A stretch of DNA of 64,000 nt, taken from the NCBI RefSeq assembly GCF_024586455.1, contig NC_065922.1:12706089-12770088 (forward strand), given 5' to 3'. Made by a program: the position numbers and the translations under genes. The stretch is from Bactrocera neohumeralis. Taxonomy: Eukaryota; Arthropoda; Insecta; Diptera; Tephritidae. This document shows positions 34,861 to 47,005 of this stretch, piece by piece. The number at the start of each line of letters is the position of its first letter. The first letter of the stretch is position 1. The notes under the pieces are model-generated. The model had not been told where the DNA came from, searched no databases, and worked only from the letters and a program-made list of their open reading frames with translations.

Positions 34861-36420
34861 AATTTCCAGTTTTCCCTGCCTGGTATCTATTTGCCAAAAC
34901 CTTATTCATATGTATTCTCGTATTAAGAAAAGTATGTATAGGCAAGTTAGCAAAGCAAAAGTGATAATTTTGCAGCAAAGCAGCTAAGCTGACATAGAAA
35001 AGAGATAAAGTGCTTTCATTTCCAATTCATTTTCCTGTCAGCATATTTACTAATGTCACCCAACCAACCACTGATTGAATGCTTATGTATAACCAACATT
35101 TGTATACACACATAGATACATATGTGAGCATATTGTTGCTGGAGCAATTTATCACATACGCTTTGAAGCACTTTTCTATGAATACTCATTTGAGTTATTA
35201 CTGCTCCTTATGTCGCCAGAGCACGCATAGAAGAAAAAACAAAAATAATACAAAAAAGAAAATAAAATAATAACTAAAAAAAATAAAAAGGATAAAAAAA
35301 CACAAAAGATGAAAACATCGACAAAATTCGTAAAATGAAAGAAAACACATTGAACTGAGTGTCGTTTCTGCTCTCCGTTTCGACTTAATTTTTCGAGCCA
35401 CCATTGTTGGTGGCCATAGATTATGCTCGATTTTTGTTTCCTACTTATTGTCAACAACTTCTCAAACTTTTATGGTTAGCACTGCTATTTTATTTTATCC
35501 TTCAACATTTTTTTTTGTGTTTTTGTTTCTGTTTTTGATTTTTCCAGCGAACCCTTAGTGCTTTGATTCGCCCCAAATATATTCCACTTCATTTCATATT
35601 GCCGTTTGTTTCGTTATTTTTTTTTGTTGCTTTCTTTTATTAACAACAGTTTTTTATGCGAGGGTATTGCTATTTGCCGGACCTTTTCACGATTTTCGAT
35701 TATGTGGCACAAACCCATTTGACATCAATTCAACTTTGTTTGACTGCTACTTATACTTACACTCTAATGCATTTGCGTTTGTATGTATGTGCCTGTTTGT
35801 CTATATGTATGTATGTGGAGTGTATATTGCTTATATACATTCTCATTTATTCAATGAAGTGTGGCAAATTCGCGTCTTAGCGCAGCAATACCATTGGCAC
35901 AGGGGCTAACTTTTTATTTTACCATTGCTGTTTTTGTTGTTGTTGTTGTATGCATAGTTGAAGTACTTATTGCTTGGTCGTAAAATTTACTGTGCTACTT
36001 TTTAAGTAGTAAAGATGCTACAAAACTTATTCGTTCGCTTGGTTGGCTACTGCCAGGCCAGGAATCAATAGTTTACATGGCGTGAGTTCATGTTGGGAGA
36101 AAATTTAATCGCTGTTAAAATAGAGCTGTTACTATTGAGTGGTTTTCAAACGACAATAATTTCATAATTACATGGATTCGCAGCGATGACGGACCATCAT
36201 CGAGCTTCTCAGTTTTTAATTCTCTTTGATTGGCTCTGTAACTAACTTATTGTTGTTGGTAACTTGGGAACGCCAAGCAGAACTCTCGTTCAGACGCTAT
36301 TTCGCCACAGCAACAATAAAAATAGAAATCTTCTTTTCGTCTATCTAATATAAGAATTCGTCTTCTGTTACCGTCCGTATTTGGGATGAAATGCAACCTG
36401 AAAATATTTCATCCAAAACA
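34860..36420. other. Gene-free DNA
   Basis: AT-rich with A- and T-runs (35225-35310 and 35500-35650). No exon was supported. Confidence 0.5.
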
Positions 36421-36650
36421 AACGAGGGTTTTGTCACCATTGGCCACCAAGATCGTCTGATATCACACCGTTATACTTTTCCTGTGGAAATATCTAATGT
36501 CTAAAGTCTATGCGGACAATCTCGCTTCGATTCAGACCTTGGAGCAAAGCCTCAATCGTGTCATTCGCAAGGAACCAGTCGAAAAGCTCGAACGGTTCAT
36601 CAAAACTTGTACTCAACGGATGGACCTTCTGGAACGAATCTGGAGAAATT
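36420..36650 (+). mobile_element. Mariner-like C-terminal fragment
   Basis: The + strand gives a decayed PPRSSDITP-type block near 36440-36475, then SKVYADNLASIQTLEQSLNR and VEKLERFIKTCTQRMDLLER, matching the C terminus of the mariner relic at 7030-7200 in the kelch intron. It ends about 36650. Confidence 0.65.
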
Positions 36651-36860
36651 TTGACAATTTGCGTCTGACTGGATTTTTAACTTTTGAATGTCTATTGGAC
36701 AATATCCAGTAAGAATTTCTACAGTTGTGGCAGTATAAACTTTGCTAAGAGGACGTAGTTCAATCGGTTTTCTACGTTTTACTCTTGGCCAGAAAGATTT
36801 CGCCGTCGCGCAGAAGCGGGTTGTCAACCGACGACGACTGCTAAGCATACGCGAGGTCCA
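36650..36860 (-). mobile_element. Short LINE B-type 3' fragment
   Basis: On the - strand, LSKVYTATTVEILTGYCPID followed by IQKLKIQSDANCQNF resembles the block after RNase H in LINEs (LTGHCP... C). It is short and decayed, in opposite orientation to the mariner fragment beside it. Confidence 0.4.
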
Positions 36861-37234
36861 TAGGAGCTCCGCTATCCCAGTGCTATAGCGAAAGATGACA
36901 ACGGAGATCCATTCGTTCCCACTTCGATGTGAAGGTCAAGCCACCTCGGCTCTCGGTTTTGCATTTTTCAGCGATTCGCTAATGAGTGTGATAATGAAGT
37001 AGCTATTTCTTTATCTAGAGAGGATAGACACTCTTTGACTCACTTTGAGCGCACAGTTTGCGAGTTCAAGGCTAGGATGACTCTGCTGTGATAGTGAATG
37101 CCTCCCTCCGCGAAAGAAGTTGCACTTCGGAGCTAAAAACACTATAGTGGTTGGTAAGATGACATCTGATAAGTTGGCGTTACGAGTTTTCGAGAAAAAG
37201 ATTTTGCGGAAAATGTAACGAATATTAGCGCTGT

Positions 37235-37530
37235 CGATGTAAAGATCAGCTGTATCAGCTATATATGTCAGCGAATTAAGAGAAAGCAGCTACGCTGGCT
37301 AGGTCATGTCGTCCAAATAGATGAAAACACTCCAGCTCTAATAGTTCGACGCAGAACCCGTCGGGGAAAAAGAGATAGAGGAAGATCTCCACTCCGTTGG
37401 AAAGACCAGAAAGACTTGGAATCTCCAATTGGCGCCAAACACCGAAAAGAATGAACGATGGGGCGCTGTTATAACCTCAGCTATAACTGCGTAAGCAGTG
37501 TCTACGCCAATAAAGAAGAAGAAGTTCGGT
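37235..37530 (+). mobile_element. LINE A 3' end
   Basis: The + strand encodes RIKRKQLRWLGHVVQMDENT and then KRDRGRSPLRWKDQ, followed by a CTATAACTGCGTAAGCAG tail and GCCAATAAAGAAGAAGAAG. Both the coding and tail parts match the ends of the copies at 40.4-40.65 and 43.2-43.43 kb. Confidence 0.75.
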
Positions 37531-39540
37531 AGCATTAAGCTAAGCTGGAGAGGCTGGAGAGCTCCTTAAGGAAGACTTCCCTACCAATATTTTCTCCTAA
37601 CTACGATCCATCCAGCAAAAAGTCCACTGCGCTTCTTCTTCAAGGACTTCTCCAAGTCCAAATATTGCTCGTTGGTTGGCGTGGAGAAACAGCCATCAGC
37701 TTCTGCGACGTAGTGGTCCAAGTTTCCAGGAATGAAATTGCTCCAGAGAAAATGGTTTTTAAATTGAGAAATTATGAGAATTTATTTCTATGAAAAACGT
37801 GTAATAATGCCTGGGTCTGACCCTATAGATGGTCTGTTCGGTAGATGAATCTGAATAGTATTATCCAACTCTAAGCGGTTTTTGTTTTTTTAGCAAATTT
37901 TAGCTGGAATTCAATAGCATTTTAGAATGTTATGTGGATTAAGAGTAATTATGCTTTCTACTCACAGGAAATGTCGAAAAAGTTCCTTACTCTCAGAGTC
38001 CTTAACTTCACTCGAGTCCGTAAATAGGATGAAGTAGTCAAAGTAAGATAAGCAACTAAATTCTACTGCCACTCTAAGGTACAGATCACATGCCGCACAA
38101 CCACTTACGACGACATTTTCGTCCCCAGCTGCGGTAATTTCTGTCATCTGCATAATGTGACAATGTATGTGTGCCAAGGTGTGAAATTCAATGCGCTTTT
38201 CAAGCCAGGCACATTACAGCGTCCACGTCAAAAGAACAAATACCACATTGAAAGTTTATATTTACGCATATGTATATGTGTAAATGTATACGTGTGTATT
38301 GCAGGTGCTTATGTGTGCGTTCTATAAAAGCATATTCTTTAAGGTGTTAATTTCTTTGGTGTTTTGACACAATTTTCTCGTGCTAAAAAACGATTTATTC
38401 ACTTGAAGGTTGTGAGAGTTGAAAAGAGCAGCACACACACGTAAATACCAAGCTACATACATACATATACACAAACATACTTACATACATATTTCGAGTA
38501 TGTATGCTAACGCAGTTGTGGGCCAATTGTGGGTGTCAAGTGTATCGAATTCTCTGCTGTTTACATTACACCGCACACACACAAACATATTTATATACGT
38601 TTATATAGTGCATACACGAACCGTAACGCATACAAAGTGCTGCTTTTAGTTCCGTTTAAGTGAGTGCATTCGTTACGGTACATTAAGCGTCGTCGTCGCC
38701 GTCATCGCCGTCGTCACGCAGCACGTCGGCATATCCTGCAGCAGAAGGTGTCTCTAAGCGGCAACTTAATGTTCATGGGAAGTTGAAATTATACAAAGCG
38801 ACCGACGTTAAAACAAAAGCAAGTAATTTTCCTTAATGTGTCCATAAGTATGTGCTGCTTTGAGCTTACGAACTAAGGAATGTCCACAAATATATACAGA
38901 GTTGTATATGTATATGTGTGTATATTTATGCTTATTTTTCTCAGTTATTTTAGTTCCATTTTGGCCCAACTTTTTTCTATCCATTTATGATTTTTATTTG
39001 TGTTTTAGGCATTCAGTGCAGTCCGCCTTAATTTCCGTTCAATCATTGCGTGCTCACATGAAAATCGGTTGGAAAACGCATTTCTATGCATAATTATACC
39101 AAAAATTACCCTAAGGCTTCATATACTATAGTTACTCTATATGTATGTACTACAAATATTTCCATTGTGTGCTGACTGTGTTTCTAGTATTGAATAGTAA
39201 TTTTCTTAATCGATTTCCATTCGATTTAGGTGGTGCTAATGGTGTTCACATTCCATAAAATGATATTAAGTTAAGTTCAAAGTGTGGTATAGAGGAATCA
39301 ATATACACTAATTGACGTTAGGAATCGAAGAGTCCAATTTATTATTCAAATTAAATAAAATCAAAAAAATAAATTTCTGGGTTTAATGAAAAACCTACGA
39401 ATAATACTTCAGTGTCCTTATTACGAACTGCAAACAACTCGAAGCAGTATAAATTTTCTTCATATATTTTAAAATTTTTAGATCTACATTTCAAAGCTGG
39501 ATATGCTAGCAAGATAACTGACCAGATATTCACAATGCGC
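37530..39540. other. Gene-free DNA
   Basis: A short GTC-rich run lies at 38685-38715 (GTCGTCGTCGCCGTCATCGC). No exon was supported. Confidence 0.5.
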
Positions 39541-40650
39541 CAAATCTGGGAAAAGACCCGTTAAGAAAAGATCGACACACCACTTCTTCGTGGATTTCAA
39601 AGCTGCTTTCGACAGCACGAAAAGGAGCTGCCTTTCTGCCGCGATCTCTGAATTTGGTATTCCCGAAAACTAATACGGCTGTGTAAACTGACGTTGAGCA
39701 ATACCAAAAGCCCCAACAGGAACGGGAAGGACCTCTCCGAGCGGTTCGATACCAAACGAGGTTTCAGACAAGACGACTTCCTATCGTGCAACTTCTTCAA
39801 TCTACAGCTGGCGAAATTAATTCGAGCTGCAGAACTTAATCGAGCAGGTATAATCTTTTATAAGAGCGTACAGCTGCTGGCGTAAGCCAACGATATTGAT
39901 ATCATTGGCTTCAACACCTACGCCGTTAGTTCTGATTTCTCCAGACTGGATAAGGAAACGAAGCAAAGGGGTCTGATAGTGATAGCTAAACAGAATAATT
40001 CCTGTCATCAAACAAATAGTCGTCGCACTCGCAACTTGGATCACACGACACTGTTGACAGTCAACACTTCGAAGTCGTAGATAATTTCGTCTATCCTGGA
40101 ACCAGCATTAACACCAACAAACGATGTCAGCCTCGAAACCCAACGCAGAATATCTCTTGGCAACAGGTGATACTTCGGACTGAGTAGACAATTGAGAAGT
40201 AAAGTCCCCTCTCGACGAACAAAGATCAAACTCTATAAGTCACTCATTATTCCAGTCCTGCTATATGGTGCAGTGGCATGGGCGATGACAACAACTGATG
40301 AGTCGACATTGAGGGTTTTCGAGAGAAAGGATTTATGGCCTTTTGCGTATTGGCAATGCAGAATATCGCATTCGATGGACCTATGAGCTGTGCGAGTTAT
40401 ACGACGACATTGATATAGTTCAGCGAATTAGGAGACAGCGTCTAAGCTGGCTAGATCATATCGTCCGAATGAATGAAAACACTCCAGCTCTGAAAGTATT
40501 CGACGCAGGTCCCACCGGGGGAAGCAGAGCAAGAGGAAGACGGAGTGCAGAGTTGGAAAGACCAGGTGGAAAAGAACTTGGGTACACTTGGAATCTCCAA
40601 ACAGCGAAAAACTAAACTCGGCTATAACCGTAAGGTTTCAAAGTAAAGAT
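39540..40650 (+). mobile_element. LINE A copy: RT core to 3' end
   Basis: Translation across frameshifts gives RTSTRRSTHHFFVDFKAAFD-like RT start, KNTKSPNRNGKDLSERFDTK, RGFRQDDFLSCNFFNLQLAK, then the catalytic box in decayed form (usually YADDIDIIG; here the Y codon is a stop and the first D is N). SKVPSRRTKIKLYKSLIIPV, LLYGAVAWAMTTTDESTLRV and RRQRLSWLDHIVRMNENTPA follow. It is the fullest RT C-terminal part in the window and is 5' truncated. Confidence 0.82.
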
Positions 40651-42000
40651 TAAGCTTTCTTCAATTTGACTCATTAGCTTAAATTCCCGAAATCAGGATC
40701 TATCAACATTTATAAATATTTTTCTATTCAGTTCGAATATCTTACTATTGAGGCGTTTCCGTTCTTTGTTCTAATATAGTAAGTGTAAGTTCTTCTGTAT
40801 AGCTACGGTATTACGGGTTTTCTAAACTTTTCCTTAGATTCTCATGTTGCAATATCTTCAAAATACCAAAATTTCCATCACTCGTAACACTATATCTCAG
40901 TAACAAATTATTCGTAAGCTATGAGGCATATCACGTGTGTTTTCAAGGTTTAATCTTCTCTCAGAGAAACGATCTGAATTTTTCTTACTGCCTGGTACTT
41001 TGTAACTGATCCTAAAAAAAATCCTTGGAGAAATTTTCTCAGTAGTTTAGCTGATAGACTCTTACGAGGACGCTATTGTTAAAGATTTTCCACAAAATTA
41101 TTTATTTCGAGGGTTCTAACTAGATAGAAGAGCGCCAAGTTAAGCCTAAAAAAAGCTCATTAGGGTTGGGATATCAGATCAATAAATTATGCAATTGTCA
41201 GTAAGGAAACGAGCCTGAAAACGAACAAGAAATAACAACTAGCAAGTAATGATTCTCTATTCCAAACAGTTAACCTGTTTCAGTTCTAAAACGTTTTGCT
41301 GCAGGGTGAATTTACAACAAACAAACATACTAACAAGTTTACATATGTATAAGTAGAACATATTAAATATATGTACATACATATGTTCACACATTGAGGG
41401 GAAAATCAGGTCAAATTGAATATTCAGTAACAGAAACCAATTTGTGGTAAATATTATTTGAAAGTTCACTTTTCTGGCTTTGAATGCCAAGTAATTTTTG
41501 TGGTTTTTTTATGTAAATAGCTGTTTGTTTTTGGGGTTATTTGTAACGGAATTTGCAGGGCATAAAGTGAGTACACATGAGGGCGTTGTAGATATTTGTT
41601 TTAGAGTTCGTATTTGTGTAAGTTGTATGAAGTTGTATGTGTGTCAAAAACCAAAGGTTGGTGTGATTGTGAGTAATGACCCAAAACAAAAAAAAAAATC
41701 AAAATCCAGCAAGCTTACCACAAAATTTTATTTTCAAAAAAAAAGAAAATATAACCAAATATTAAAGCAGATTATGTTATTAAATGCCGTAACAGCTAAA
41801 ATAATTTTTTTTAAGTATTGTAACAAAAGTCCTTGTTATAAAATAATTGCATGAATTTGATTATTTTGATTTTTCAACTATAAAAGTTGATTGGAATCGA
41901 GAAGAAGTTCGAAAAAAGTTCGTGTGTTTGAGATAAAAGATTTTTTGTATACCTTGTACAGAAATAGAAAAGAATAACTATGTAGTATACATAGAAAGCT
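40650..42000. other. Gene-free DNA
   Basis: No repeat or exon was recognised. The 118-codon frame at 41498-41854 is AT-driven and shows no domain. Confidence 0.45.
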
Positions 42001-43430
42001 GGCTTCGGTTAGGTTCCGCGTTGGTACCTGTCACACCTGTCCTTTGTGTTGCTAAAAACTCCTAGGTATGGACCAAAAGATAAACACAAAGAGTGTTCGA
42101 CGTCCAGAAGCTGAAATCACAATAGACAGCCGAACGATTTTCTACTCGACTTGCACACCTGCTCTCTGAGAGCACTCATCAGCAACTTGGTATAAGGAAA
42201 CTGTGGTACAACAGTTCAAGATCCTTACGTACAGCTGAAAACGAAACCATTGGTTTTCGGAAAAGGCAAAAGAACAGCTGGTAGATGAGGAGTGCCGTGT
42301 TGCAGCGGAGAGAAAACAGACTGCCTACCTCGCAACGTTACAATTGACCACAACACGAGCAGGATGGGATAGATACCGAGAGATGAAGAGAAAAACGAGA
42401 CGCATTTGAAAACAAAAAAAGTTGGCCGACAGGGGTTATGCTCGAAAGTTCTACGAAAATATGCGGTGACTAACAGAAGGTTTCAAGACCGGAGCATACT
42501 TTTCTAGAACCTCTAGGGGTGACCTGGTGACTGATGCACAGGGCACACTAAAATTATGGAGGAAACACTTAAAAGCGAAAGCATAACACCAGGAGACAGC
42601 GAACCCGATGCTCTAATCGAGGACGATAGAGCAGACGTTCCATTGCCTGACCATGAAGTAGTTCGAATAGCAATTATCCGTAGGAAGAACGAAAAAGCAG
42701 ATGGATTTCTGGCCGAGCTTTTCAAACACGGCGCCGAAGAACTGATAAGGAGGATGCATCAACTTTTTTGTAGAATATGATCGGACGAAAGTATGCCCAA
42801 CGTTTGAAATTTAAGTGTGCTCTGTCCAATCCACAAAAAGGGAAATCCCAAAATATGTGCAAACTACCGTGGGAAAAGCCTCTTCAAAATCGCATATAAG
42901 GTTCTATCAAGCGTATTGTGTGAAAGATTAAATGGATCTGGTAGTGAACGAGGGGAAGATGAAATATCTCCTGTCATCAAACAAATAGTTGCCTATCTTG
43001 GAACCAGTATTAATACCAACAACAATGTCAGCCAACGCGAAATAGCTCTTGCCAACAGGTGCTACTTCGGACTGATTAGCAGATTAATGGTCCTTTGCAC
43101 TTTGGCAGTGAATTTAGTATTCGATGGAACGATTAGCTGTACGAGTTATACGATGACATTGATATAGTTCAGCGAATTAAGAGACGGCAACTACGTTGGC
43201 TAGGTCATACCGTCTAAATGGATGAAAACGCTCCAGCTCTGAAAGCATTCGACGCAGTAGAAAGAGGAAGACAATTACTTCGTTGGAAAGACCAAATGGT
43301 GAAGGATCTGGCTATACTTGGAATCTCCAATTGGCGCCAAACAGCTGGAAGAAAAAACGATTGGTGTGCTGTTGCAAACTCGGCTATAACCGATAATGGT
43401 TTCTACGCCGCTAAAGAAAAAGAAGATGGA
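42000..43430 (+). mobile_element. LINE A copy, RT palm deleted
   Basis: The endonuclease-RT linker (LVDEECRVAAERKQTAYLAT, RAGWDRYREMKRKTRR), pre-RT block (ARKFYENMR, TRASRGDLVTDAQ-like, ESITPGDSEPDALIEDDRAD) and N-terminal RT block (LCPIHKKGNPKICANYRGKS, YKVLSSVLCERLN) are followed directly by KQIVAYLGTSINTNNNVSQR and the C-terminal RWKDQMVKDLAILGISNWRQ. Everything between finger and thumb, including the catalytic aspartates, is missing. The copy is dead by internal deletion. Confidence 0.82.
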
Positions 43431-45310
43431 TCAAAAGACCCTCATTTAAGTCTTTTGGTCCTATTAAAAATCTATGGATTCCAGTCAAATTGCCCGGTTC
43501 CCCGAAAATATGAAATCTAAAATTTTTAAACTCAATCTAGCGAAAGCTGGACCGTCGAGAAGTACTAAAAGTGTCGGCATACTCGTACTTCTATTTAAAC
43601 TTAGCCTTTCTCCCGAAGATTTTGAAAATAAGCATTCGTACATGATGTGAATGGTGTTAAATTTTAATCGAAATTTGGCTTTCATAAAATTTGGGGATGT
43701 ATTGAAACTGTGATTTTTGAATATACATAAGTAAAAGGTGAATTTTATTATTGGACTCTTTCCTTTTTGAATCCACCTAAATATGTCATTTGGTGTATAT
43801 TTAGTCGTTAGTATTTGTAAGTAGCTTACATAAATGAATTTGGCATTTGCTCATCTGCCCTACTTACGCGTGGAGTGTCGCACGAAATGTTAAACCCGTA
43901 AATTTGATACACCAGTTTATTTACTTATCATAGCTTGTTATAGAATTTCAGCATGTCAAGGATTTTTCTATTCCGCAGACAATCGCGCAGCACCGCTGCC
44001 ACACACTTTCGAAAGCGTCGCTGTCGTGTGATAATATCATAAATAAGTTTGGTGAAAATTTTCAGCTATTTCGCGGCAGTTCACCCGCAATGGGGCACGC
44101 TTCGTAGCGCCGAGTGGCTTGTATGCGTGTGAAATGCACTCAATGGGTGGCACTCGCCTGCGTGGCGCACAATGTGGTGCAGAAAAGGGAGGCACAAATG
44201 GAAGTAAAACATGATAAATGTGAAACGAACTTTGACACCAGTTGGGAAATAAATAACAAAAATAATTAAACACAGTGGGTGATTTTTCGTTTCATTTATT
44301 GATGTTTTGATTAATTAAGCAAGTTTTTCTGAGGACTTTTAGCAAATATTTTCTAATGCTAGCCCTTAGCTTGGGTTACTAACAAAGAAAATCTGACTCA
44401 GATTTGTCAACACAAGATAGCAAGATGTTTTGAAAATATTGGGAAGAACTATAAATTTGGAGAATCTTATGAGGAAGTACAGAATTAGGAAATAGTTTTT
44501 ATATTTGCTGAAAGTGCACATCCAAAGTGGATTTTCTGACCTCCCCGAGAAAAGGAAGCATTTTTAAACTTTCTCTGAAAGTGCTCATCCCTTGAAATTT
44601 AAAAAAAAAACGGAAAATTGTCCGACTCGAGTTGTCGCACTTATGTCTCTTGCCTGAACATAATGAGGTACACCAAAAAGAAATGGCCGATATTGTGTGA
44701 CTAAAGAGTCCACGTCTGAACGCAGTCAAAAAAACAGTTTTACATTTTCTCAGAAAGTGTCGCTCTCTTTCTTACGTATCTCAGAGAGATTTAAAATGTT
44801 ATCATATACCTGCTTGCAATCAAATTGAAACAAAGTTCCAGTATAGTGCTCCAAATGGAATTTCATGCGTTGCTTCGGTTTCGAAAAGAAATTTTTTAGA
44901 TTAAAATAACCTCGAAAATTACCTGAGTCAAGTTATATATTTCTAATATCAAATTTTAACCAATTGTTTAAGTTCTTCGCAGCTCGAACAGACAGGAAAC
45001 TTTTAGAAATAAAAACAAGAAAGCTTTCGCAAATGTATTTTTCTTAGTCGCGAGGTTTAGACTTATTCAAACTATAAGACTCTGGACTGCCACATTCTTG
45101 TATATTCTACATCTCTTTTTGCTTAATTCTTCCACCGTGCACCAACAACGTCAATGAGCAACACCGAAAAAAAATATAAACACTTGTAAAAATACCGTTA
45201 AAGTGGCAAATGTGACAGAGGGTTAGCAAGTTAAAGAGGCGTGTGAGAACCCAATTGAATTTTCGTCACATCTGCATAAAACCACACTTCATGACTTACA
45301 AATGATGTAC
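43430..45310. other. Gene-free DNA
   Basis: A slightly GC-richer stretch lies at 44060-44200 with no convincing open frame. Nothing else was recognised. Confidence 0.45.
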
Positions 45311-45314
45311 ATAT

Positions 45315-47005
45315 ATACGTTATGACAAATAAGTGCCCGAAAAATAATTAAATTCTCCAGTTAAATAACAGTTCAAAAAAAGTATTTTGCTAAGTTGATA
45401 GGACTGTCCTTAATTACTATGCCAACTATGAGCGCGATCTCTTAACAAGTTTGCTTAAAGCAGCTGCTTAAGCTCTCAGTCCACCTCAGCAGTGCGTTGC
45501 GATTTTTACAATGGATAAAAATATCGAACAAAGAGCTTGTCTCAAATTTTGTATTTCCAACCAAATTTCGTCCACGGAATCGTTGCGAATGTTGGAAAAG
45601 GGTTACGGTGATTCAGTTTTATCAAAAACATAAGTATACGAGTGATACAACGCCTTCAAAGACGGTTGAGAGATCGTTTGAAGACATGCCTCGTTCTGGA
45701 CGACCTTGGACCTCTTCAACTGATGAAACTACTAAAAATGTGAAAGATATGGTGATTGATAATCGTCAGGCAAGTGTTGGAGAGATGGAAAGAGAGCTCC
45801 ACATCTCTCACGAATGATTTTGGTGAATACACGGTGCGTTCCAAAGTAAACAGGACTTAAAAAAAAAACAGAACAAATGGTTTTTTCGGCAAAATCAATT
45901 TATTTTAACGAGTGTTTTGACGCGTTGGCCGGTATGGCCGCCAGAATGCCGGTGCAAGCCTTTTGAATGGCCTCTACGTCTGCATAACGTTTTCCTTACA
46001 TGGGCAAATGCATTTTTCCGAAAAGGAAGAAGTCGCACGGTGCCATTTCAGGTGAATACGGGGAGTGGTTAATGGTTAAAATGTGATTTTTGGTCAAATA
46101 TTCGGTCACAAGCGTTGTCGGATTCCGAGCAATTTCTGTTCGTCAGTCAATTTGTGTGGAACAAACCGTGCACACACCTTTCGTAAGCGCAAATGTTCGG
46201 TCAAAATGCGATAAATCGATGTTTTGGACATGTTCAATTCCATTTCCATGAATTTCAATGATGATTTCGGCTGATTTTTGCTGAATTCACGCACAGTTGC
46301 GATGGAATTTCCGGTGATCACGGATTTTGATTGGCCCACATGTTGATCACCATTTATGTCCTCACGACCACTTTGAAAACGTTGAATCCACTCGTGCTCT
46401 CTGCTACGGGATAGTTAATAATCGCCATAAACTTGTTTCATCAATTGAAATGTTTCGGTAAAAGTTTTACCAATTTTAAAACAAAATTTAATGTTGGCTC
46501 TTTGTTCGAAGCTCATTTTCGCAACGATAACACAAACATACTGACACTTAAAATGCAATAACTTCACTTCCAATAAATGTCATGAAATTCTCACTGGACA
46601 ATCGATAAAGATAGCAGATTCTAACGCACCAATCGACATATAGATGGCGCCATCAGGGGCCTGTTTTTGAAACACACCTTGTATTTTGGGTATGAAACGC
46701 GTTCTTGCTCGACTCGTCCCGTAAAGCTGAATTTTTTCAAAAGGAATACCGCAACAGGTCTCTTTGGACATGCTTGATCGTGCGAATTCCGATCCCACAT
46801 TCATGGAAAGTATTATAACTGTCGATGAGACATGGGTTTATGCGTTTGACATGCAAGCAAGTCAATAATCATCGAGGAAAAAACGAACCCAAACCAAAAA
46901 ACAACTTTGTTTGACACATCATGAATTTGTTCCGGAAGGACAGATGTCAATAAAGATTTCTGTCTGGCCATATTGAGGTGTTTACGTGAAAGATAAAACA
47001 AAATT
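45315..47005 (+). mobile_element. Mariner relic (outer element) interrupted by a second mariner
   Basis: A typical mariner 5' leader (TTGATAGGACTGTCC near 45395) is followed by an ATG at 45511 and MDKNIEQRACLKFCISNQ, then EDMPRSGRPWTSSTDETTKN, VKDMVIDNRQASVGEMEREL. The coding sequence is split at 45829 by an 852-bp element. It resumes at 46682 with LGMKRVLARLVP, the SIITVDETW-type catalytic block near 46805-46835 and HHEFVPEGQ-like sequence near 46915. It is truncated near 47005, before the last catalytic aspartates. Stops and at least one frameshift are present. Confidence 0.85.
45830..46681 (-). mobile_element. Internally deleted mariner inserted in another mariner
   Basis: The ends CACGGTGCGTTCCAAAG (45830) and, on the other strand, CAAGGTGTGTTTCAAAA (from 46681) form imperfect inverted repeats, followed by AAACAGGA and AACAGGCC. 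A TA lies on each side (45828-45829 and 46682-46683), the mariner target duplication. On the - strand the HTH region is read (GREDINGDQHVGQSKSVITG, VREFSKNQPKSSLKFMEMEL, NMSKTSIYRILTEHLRLRKV), then a jump to the C-terminal block SPYSPEMAPCDFFLFGKMHL (the catalytic D). The middle of the transposase is deleted, so the copy is non-autonomous. Confidence 0.88.

Noticed and set aside
35176..35457. Phe-rich - frame resembling a membrane protein
   Set aside because: Arises from A-runs on the + strand. Low complexity, no start context and no conserved motif.
41498..41854. 118-codon + frame
   Set aside because: AT-rich, no domain and no splice partners found. Possible by chance in this composition.
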